Below are positions 33,339 through 38,080 of a stretch of DNA of 38,080 nucleotides, one piece after another. A program made the translations under genes and the position numbers. The notes under the pieces are model-generated. The model was not told where the DNA came from and ran no database searches. It saw nothing but the letters and a program-made list of their open reading frames with translations. The DNA lies in contig MTME02000095.1 in assembly GCA_002011115.2 (NCBI GenBank), positions 1 through 38,080 of the forward strand, given 5' to 3'. The stretch's first letter is position 1, and the number at the start of each line of letters is the position of its first letter. This stretch comes from Candidatus Pyrohabitans sp. JdFR-17 (GTDB lineage: Archaea; Hydrothermarchaeota; Hydrothermarchaeia; Hydrothermarchaeales; BMS3B).

Positions 33339-34403
33339 TTGCCGAGAGAGCCCAAGGATATATTTGAGAGGAACGACTACGTAAAGTGGTACTTTGATCC
33401 CGAATTAGCAAAGGACTGGAAGAACCTGCTCAAGAAGTATAACTATCTCTTCTGGATTCATTCCATGAATGTGAAGGATAAAGATCACTGGATTGCTTTA
33501 ATAGAGAATAGAAAACCCAACATTCAGCGCACTCCTGCAACGCCTCACGATGCGAAGAGTTATGTGGAGCTCACCGTTGCCAGGCGAGACGCATATTTCC
33601 AGATTTTCCGCGCCTTTACAGAGATTTCTCCTGCGCTGGCAGAGGAGATTCTGAGCGGGGAGTACATGGAAAAGCTCCGCACCGCTCTAGGTAAGATTAT
33701 CCCTGAGAATCTGCTTGAGGAGCACTTCCAGGCGCTTGAGCGATTCCGCAATACTTTCACTGACATGAAGCCTAAGAAGTTCCGGCGTGAGCTTGAGGCG
33801 GAGCGCTTTACAATCTTCGACGACGACCTTATGCCATACATCTCGGGGCACGAGTCGGTGTATAGAAGCGAGAAGCAGATAATGGGCGATTTGACGGCTG
33901 AGGTTAAAAACCTGTACCGTGAGGCAGGTTATATTCTTGATAAATCACGCGGAAACCTCCCGCCGGACGAAGCCAAACTTGAGCTGGAGTTTGCCTTTCG
34001 CTTGCTGGAGGATGAGATAGAAGCATGGAAAGCTGGCGACAGGGAAAAGGCACTTCTCGCTTTGGAGCGCCAGAAGAAGTTCATCCATGAGCATATGATT
34101 CTGTGGCTGCCCTATCTCTTCGACGATGTAGCCAACGATGAGTTCAAGGTGGGCATAGCCCTCAAGTATCATGGCGACGTGCGCGACGTTGAGAAATACA
34201 AGAGCGAAGAGATAGTGGAGATGGACTTTTACAGAGCTATGGCGAGGCTCGCGAAGCTTTTCCTTGAGCACGAGTATAAGCAGGTGGAGGAGATGCTGAA
34301 CGCGGCGGGCAATCTGAGCGGAGAGGAGCTTGGTGCTGAGTTTGCCTCTGTGGATAAGATAGATACTTCGCAGGAGAGCACCTACTTCCTAAGGGCGGAG
34401 TGA
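33339..34403 (+). CDS. TorD/DmsD-type molybdoenzyme assembly chaperone
   Basis: A helical protein of about 354 aa, longer than usual for the family (about 200) because of an N-terminal half of about 130 residues. The TorD signature is in the second half: YISGHESVYRSEKQIMGDLTAEV, LYREAGY, PPDEAKLELEFAFRLLEDE and FIHEHMILWLPYLFDDVA. Such chaperones load cofactor into and protect their specific molybdoenzyme, here surely the catalytic subunit upstream. TTG 33339 has GAGGTG 6 nt before it; the track uses GTG 33330. The N-terminal half has no recognised match. Confidence 0.85.
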   Translation: MPREPKDIFERNDYVKWYFDPELAKDWKNLLKKYNYLFWIHSMNVKDKDHWIALIENRKPNIQRTPATPHDAKSYVELTVARRDAYFQIFRAFTEISPALAEEILSGEYMEKLRTALGKIIPENLLEEHFQALERFRNTFTDMKPKKFRRELEAERFTIFDDDLMPYISGHESVYRSEKQIMGDLTAEVKNLYREAGYILDKSRGNLPPDEAKLELEFAFRLLEDEIEAWKAGDREKALLALERQKKFIHEHMILWLPYLFDDVANDEFKVGIALKYHGDVRDVEKYKSEEIVEMDFYRAMARLAKLFLEHEYKQVEEMLNAAGNLSGEELGAEFASVDKIDTSQESTYFLRAE

Positions 34404-34405
34404 GC

Positions 34406-34750
34406 ATGGGCAGCATTTTAATAAAAAGCGCTGATATCAGGTTTGAGCCCCACCCCAAGTTCGCTGGAGTAGAGATTGCGAAGCTCATAACGAGCGAGAA
34501 CAACTCTGAGGTGAGCGTTTCTATTCTGAAAATATCCCCTGGAAGCTCCGCAAGCGTGCACCTGCATGAAAAGGAGGTGGATTCCATCTACATTTTAAAG
34601 GGTATGGGAAAAGCTTATGTGAATGGGGAGTGGGTTGGCATAAGGGAAGGTGACTATATCTTCGTCCCGCCGGGGGAGGAGCACGGAATTGAAAACACTG
34701 GCAGCGAGGAATTGATTCTGCTTGCAACCCATTCACCGCCGTTGTTTTAA
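34406..34750 (+). CDS. Single-domain cupin protein
   Basis: The 114-aa protein is one cupin barrel with metal-site motifs SVHLHEKEVDSIYILKG and PPGEEHGIENTG, so it probably binds a divalent metal. Start ATG 34406 follows GGAG; the GTG at 34400 overlaps the chaperone stop. It ends the molybdoenzyme gene run and may be co-transcribed with it. Its substrate is unknown. Confidence 0.85.
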   Translation: MGSILIKSADIRFEPHPKFAGVEIAKLITSENNSEVSVSILKISPGSSASVHLHEKEVDSIYILKGMGKAYVNGEWVGIREGDYIFVPPGEEHGIENTGSEELILLATHSPPLF

Positions 34751-34851
34751 AACTTTTCAAAATTCTTCCGTAGAAATAAAACATGGCTTAGCCAACGTTT
34801 AGTCGTTTGTTTTAACATGCGTACATAGATCAAAAAGTTCCTTATTATGAT

Positions 34852-35553
34852 TTAACTCTTGATCGGAGATGTCTTGAACAATGTATGTTCTTTGTCGCTT
34901 TTCTTTAAATCTAATTTACCTTCTCTTACTAATACTGAGGCAATTATACACAATGTAGGAGGAGATACGCCAAAAACATTTGGAATTGTCAAATCATGTA
35001 GAAGATCTATATATGTATTTTCCTTCAATAATCTCTTAGAAACTTCTTTTTCATCTTGAAGGTTTATTCTCCATTCTTTTGAATTAATACAGTGCGTATC
35101 ATTTTGGAACGATACCCTAACGTTAAGAGTTTTTCCGTCTCGATTGAAATTTAATCCAGGTGGACGAACAGCAAATTCAAAAAGTTTATTCAATGATTCA
35201 AATAAATATACAGATCCAACTAAAATTTCCCTTACTTTTTCCCGATATTTTCTAAAATAACTTGGTCGATCCCGATGAGCTCGTCTATCATCAAGAGCAA
35301 ATAATTTTTTGAATAGTTCATAAACTTCTTCTCTTGTATGTGGGTAAAAAGCTTGTTTGAAGATGGAATTCCAAATATTTTTGTTATTTATTAAGTCTGC
35401 ATATTCACTCCTGCTAAAATGATAAAAAAGGTTTAAGTCTATCCCTCTTTTCAAACCAACAGGGGCCCTTTCTGGAGTTCTCTCAATTCTATCAATTATA
35501 TGCGAAGGAAGTTGTTTAATATAATTAGTCCCAAAATGAAGGGAGAAAGCCAA
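34852..35553 (-). CDS. HEPN-like C-terminal part of the NTPase gene (separated by frameshift)
   Basis: The 233-residue frame resembles a Swt1-type HEPN domain: LNLFYHFSRSEYADLINN, WNSIFKQAF, then LFKKLFALDDRRAHRDRPSYF followed by a long helix (REKVREILVGSVYLFESL). The RRAHRD segment takes the place of the RNxxxH ribonuclease motif but is degenerate. It overlaps the large NTPase frame by 58 nt in the -1 frame. Reading backwards past its ATG the frame stays sensible (KIRSSFYLAFSLHF) to a nine-A run. It is therefore most likely the true C-terminus of the NTPase and not a separate protein. Confidence 0.7.
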   Translation of the reverse strand: MAFSLHFGTNYIKQLPSHIIDRIERTPERAPVGLKRGIDLNLFYHFSRSEYADLINNKNIWNSIFKQAFYPHTREEVYELFKKLFALDDRRAHRDRPSYFRKYREKVREILVGSVYLFESLNKLFEFAVRPPGLNFNRDGKTLNVRVSFQNDTHCINSKEWRINLQDEKEVSKRLLKENTYIDLLHDLTIPNVFGVSPPTLCIIASVLVREGKLDLKKSDKEHTLFKTSPIKS

Positions 35554-37940
35554 ATAGAAGCTTGAACGAATCTTTTTTTTTCAGCATGATCACTTATAAG
35601 ATCCACCGATTGAATAAAGCCGCCTTGATTATATGCAGCTATACCATCATATAATACACGTAGATCTCTCCAATCCAAATTTGTTTCCGCCAAATTTACA
35701 ACTCTATTTGCATTTAATAAACCAGAAAGAATTTCAAGAAGTACATCAGTTGACTGATAATAATCGTGTAAATAAATAAAGCGAGTACTGCTAGATGGAA
35801 TTTCTCCTATTAATATTCTTTCAATTACATCGGGGATTTGAAGATCAACCCAAGTTTTTCGTACCCATTCACTTGGTGTCATGTTAGAGCCTAGAACTAT
35901 TTTTATGGCATTTACTAAGCTCTCTAATGCTGTTTGGGAGTAACTTACAAGAAGATCTGTGGATAATTCATAGTCTGCTATTAGTATTTTATGATTGTTA
36001 ATGAATTGCTGCATCAAAGGAACAATTTCGGGCCATTCTGATTCCCAAGTTGCAAGAATATTATCAACTACTGCTAATCTGGTATCTTCTTTGTCTTTCT
36101 TTTTTGGGACACTTTTAATATCCATACCAAACGATCGAAATATGATTTCTGGTGGAAAACCTCTCTCATTTAAAGACTCTAGTGCTGCTAGGAAATCTTT
36201 TGATAATCCCCATGCAACTTTACCTTTATTTATTTTGACTCTCTGTATTAGGCCACATTTTCTAAGTAGCCAAAAAGCTCCTTTATTTTTAAAGAACAAT
36301 TCATCTTCTTCAAGCGAAAAATTGTTTTTATATATGGATTCAAGAACGCGAACACACGCTTTCCTTAAAGTTGGTTTTTCTTCAGTATTATTTCGATAGA
36401 TCAAATAAGACTCCTTTATTACAGACTTCTTTAGCAATTCGTCAATATTTTGGAGAGCGTCCATATCGATAGATACCGATATTCCAGCTTCTTCATATTC
36501 ACCTTTCTCTAGTCTGGGGAGTATATAATCAATAAAATCTCTGAAATAAACGTTCCCGCCTAACTTATCTGATAGGTAGTTGTATGCAAATTCAATCGCC
36601 CTTTTATTAAAAAATATAGGTACAGTAGTTTCTTCTCTCATATAGGACTTAAAGCGTTTTTCGAGCAATGTATAGGCATCTTCAAAAGTTATGGGGGGGA
36701 TTTCGTCTATTCTATAGTAAGACCCACTATATGATGGATCATGTGTCAACTTTCTTTTCCAATAAGGAGAAGCAGCAACTAATATTGCTATATTAATGCC
36801 CTTCGAATCTAAATACTCATGGAAATTTTGAAGCTGTTTTACAAATTCTAAGGAACTATCAAGTGTTGTTTCGGCTTTATGAAGTCCATCAATTGTTAAA
36901 AGATAGCCTTTCAATGAACATTTTTCTTTGAGATGGTCAAGGAGAGCAACTATATTGCTTTTATCAATATTTACTGCTCTGGCTCGAGGATCAATACTGC
37001 ATCTCATTCGTAGTGCTTCGCTAATTTCGTCATATATTGCAGAATACATATTACGTCTAATCATTTCAGGGTCATCTATAGGGTCTAAAATAGCCATAAT
37101 TGGGTATATAGACAATGCCGACAGTTTATGAGCAATATATTGAAATAAGGTTGTCTTACCAGAACCAAATTGCCCTGCAATTATTATTGTTTTCCCAAAA
37201 AGTTCCTCTGGACGATAAGAAATTGTTTGAAGGTAAATATCAAATATTTTCGTTTTTACGACAATTTCCTCGTATCTATCTTCAGGGATTCTATTCAGTC
37301 CATATTTCGTTGGGAATGGATCGTCCACAAGTCCAAGTTTCTCCCACCATAATAGTTTCCCTTCTCTTTGGTCGATCGGTATTGGTTCATTGGTTTTGCT
37401 AATATAGTCCTCAGGATTGATTACTTCAGGTAGATTATCGAGTTCGCTTTTGAATTTTTCCACAATCTTCTTTTCTTCTTCTATCTGACTTTTAAGTTTT
37501 TTCAGCTGTCCTCGTTCTTTTTCCAGTTTGATTTTTGCCTCTTTTATAGCTATATCTCGAAATTCTTTGGTTTTTCGTTGGATAAACTCTTCCTGCGATA
37601 AACGCGATAGATCTTCAACTGTAATCAAACCAGGTTTGATTCCTTCTAAACGAATTTTTAGGTCTTCTATATCCCTATCATGTAAATATTTTGAGAGGAA
37701 AGTGGAACTTTTTGAGAATTTAGTAAGGTCTTCGGGGGTCTTGATTTTAGATGTTTTAATAAGATATTCGATTGTCTCCTTTGCGATTTCTCTGTTTTTA
37801 AATCTATCAGAACTCTTTAAATTGTGACGATGGAAGTATTGGACCTTTTTATTCTTGATTAAATTAATCGAAACGTGTGGGGACGTTAGTAACAGAATGT
37901 TCTGCTTTACGAATTTTTTAATATGGTCTCTTTTTGACAT
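35496..37940 (-). CDS. Coiled-coil P-loop NTPase (STAND/AAA-like), candidate defence protein
   Basis: An 814-residue frame. Residues 115-170 are a charged coiled coil. The ATPase follows LGLVDDPFPTKYGLNRIPED, with Walker A GQFGSGKTTLF at 256-266 and Walker B YLLTIDGLHK at 346-355. A helical region and possible winged helix (FWLLRKCGLIQRVKINKGK) come next. The last 25 residues after AEKK (RFVQASIWLSPF) look like out-of-frame sequence: a run of nine A at plus-strand 35573-35581 lies just there, and a -1 shift joins the HEPN-like frame. The gene is AT-rich compared with its neighbours, which suggests transfer. NTPase-HEPN proteins often act in antiviral abortive infection; that role is inferred here. 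Confidence 0.8.
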   Translation of the reverse strand: MSKRDHIKKFVKQNILLLTSPHVSINLIKNKKVQYFHRHNLKSSDRFKNREIAKETIEYLIKTSKIKTPEDLTKFSKSSTFLSKYLHDRDIEDLKIRLEGIKPGLITVEDLSRLSQEEFIQRKTKEFRDIAIKEAKIKLEKERGQLKKLKSQIEEEKKIVEKFKSELDNLPEVINPEDYISKTNEPIPIDQREGKLLWWEKLGLVDDPFPTKYGLNRIPEDRYEEIVVKTKIFDIYLQTISYRPEELFGKTIIIAGQFGSGKTTLFQYIAHKLSALSIYPIMAILDPIDDPEMIRRNMYSAIYDEISEALRMRCSIDPRARAVNIDKSNIVALLDHLKEKCSLKGYLLTIDGLHKAETTLDSSLEFVKQLQNFHEYLDSKGINIAILVAASPYWKRKLTHDPSYSGSYYRIDEIPPITFEDAYTLLEKRFKSYMREETTVPIFFNKRAIEFAYNYLSDKLGGNVYFRDFIDYILPRLEKGEYEEAGISVSIDMDALQNIDELLKKSVIKESYLIYRNNTEEKPTLRKACVRVLESIYKNNFSLEEDELFFKNKGAFWLLRKCGLIQRVKINKGKVAWGLSKDFLAALESLNERGFPPEIIFRSFGMDIKSVPKKKDKEDTRLAVVDNILATWESEWPEIVPLMQQFINNHKILIADYELSTDLLVSYSQTALESLVNAIKIVLGSNMTPSEWVRKTWVDLQIPDVIERILIGEIPSSSTRFIYLHDYYQSTDVLLEILSGLLNANRVVNLAETNLDWRDLRVLYDGIAAYNQGGFIQSVDLISDHAEKKRFVQASIWLSPFILGLIILNNFLRI

Positions 37941-37978
37941 AGCTAACCTCTTAAATTATTTGTAAGATCAGTATATCT

Positions 37979-38029
37979 CCCCAATAAGTAGCTAAAAATA
38001 TTAGATTAAAAACCTTTCGGTTATTGGGG
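37979..38029. promoter_or_regulatory. Promoter region of the NTPase gene flanked by a 9-bp inverted repeat
   Basis: CCCCAATAA (37979-87) and TTATTGGGG (38021-29) are perfect inverted copies 33 bp apart. They enclose AT-rich sequence with a TATA-like TTTTTAATC on the minus strand and a second small dyad AACC-TTTC-GGTT. The NTPase ATG at 37940 has AAGAGGTTAGCT before it. A protein bound at the repeats could control this gene. Confidence 0.4.
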
Positions 38030-38080
38030 GGTTGTCGACGAATTCCACCAAAACGTGAACATTTCTTTTCAGAGCCAATT

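Noticed and set aside
1-38080. tRNA, rRNA or CRISPR features
   Set aside because: No cloverleaf-like or rRNA sequences and no regularly spaced repeat array were seen in the intergenic regions on reading. A tRNAscan or CRISPR search was not possible.

Overview
This window comes from an anaerobic euryarchaeon. Its archaeal markers are sn-glycerol-1-phosphate dehydrogenase, eL42, eS27, aIF2-alpha, Nop10, a PAC2-family protein, a split-type GMP synthetase subunit, UPF0179, DUF63 and a tetraether lipid synthase. Many promoters have a TATA box about 25-30 nt before the start codon, which suggests leaderless mRNAs. Multihaem cytochrome c, a bis-MGD molybdoenzyme and chemoreceptors fit a respiring lineage such as Archaeoglobi or a relative, but the exact lineage cannot be fixed from this window.

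Left third (1-9.0 kb, housekeeping). The minus strand holds the start of a biotin carboxylase gene, UPF0179, egsA and a PAS histidine kinase/response regulator pair. The plus strand holds DUF63, a KaiC-like ATPase, the classic archaeal cluster eL42-eS27-aIF2alpha-Nop10-PAC2, argC and a CBS-pair protein.

Middle (9.0-18.2 kb). A PCP_red-CGGC fusion is preceded by an untracked 39-aa four-cysteine protein. Next come leuD, a SufS-like cysteine desulfurase, and an 80-aa winged-helix-like frame with no normal start codon. An AT-rich island follows, with a decayed gene and a VapBC pair. After it come purA (with a small upstream ORF), pyrG and guaAb. A 280-nt intergenic stretch, predicted to be highly structured, separates guaAb from an endonuclease IV-like gene.

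Energy and envelope section (18.2-34.8 kb). It contains tetraether lipid synthase and then a C-terminally anchored multihaem cytochrome c with ten CxxCH motifs and one CX8CH. A thioredoxin-like lipoprotein, probably serving cytochrome maturation, overlaps that gene. A monohaem beta-propeller lipoprotein, an anchored exported protein, CheW and a PAS chemoreceptor follow. The molybdenum locus is divergent: moeA-mobA point left, and a molybdopterin oxidoreductase, two paralogous ferredoxin-type subunits, a 92-aa protein, a TorD-like chaperone and a cupin point right. The shared promoter region carries a tandem 38-bp repeat with an operator-like dyad. The oxidoreductase leader contains a structured element that shares 26 identical nt with the leader after guaAb.

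Right end (34.8-38.1 kb). An AT-rich, probably acquired gene encodes a coiled-coil P-loop (STAND/AAA-like) NTPase. A nine-A run splits it into two overlapping frames. The downstream frame looks like a Swt1-type HEPN domain, so the locus is a candidate defence effector.

Most interesting: the duplicated 26-nt structured leader, the A9 frameshift in the NTPase-HEPN gene, the CX8CH haem site, the molybdenum-locus tandem dyad, and the small proteins missed by the ORF track.
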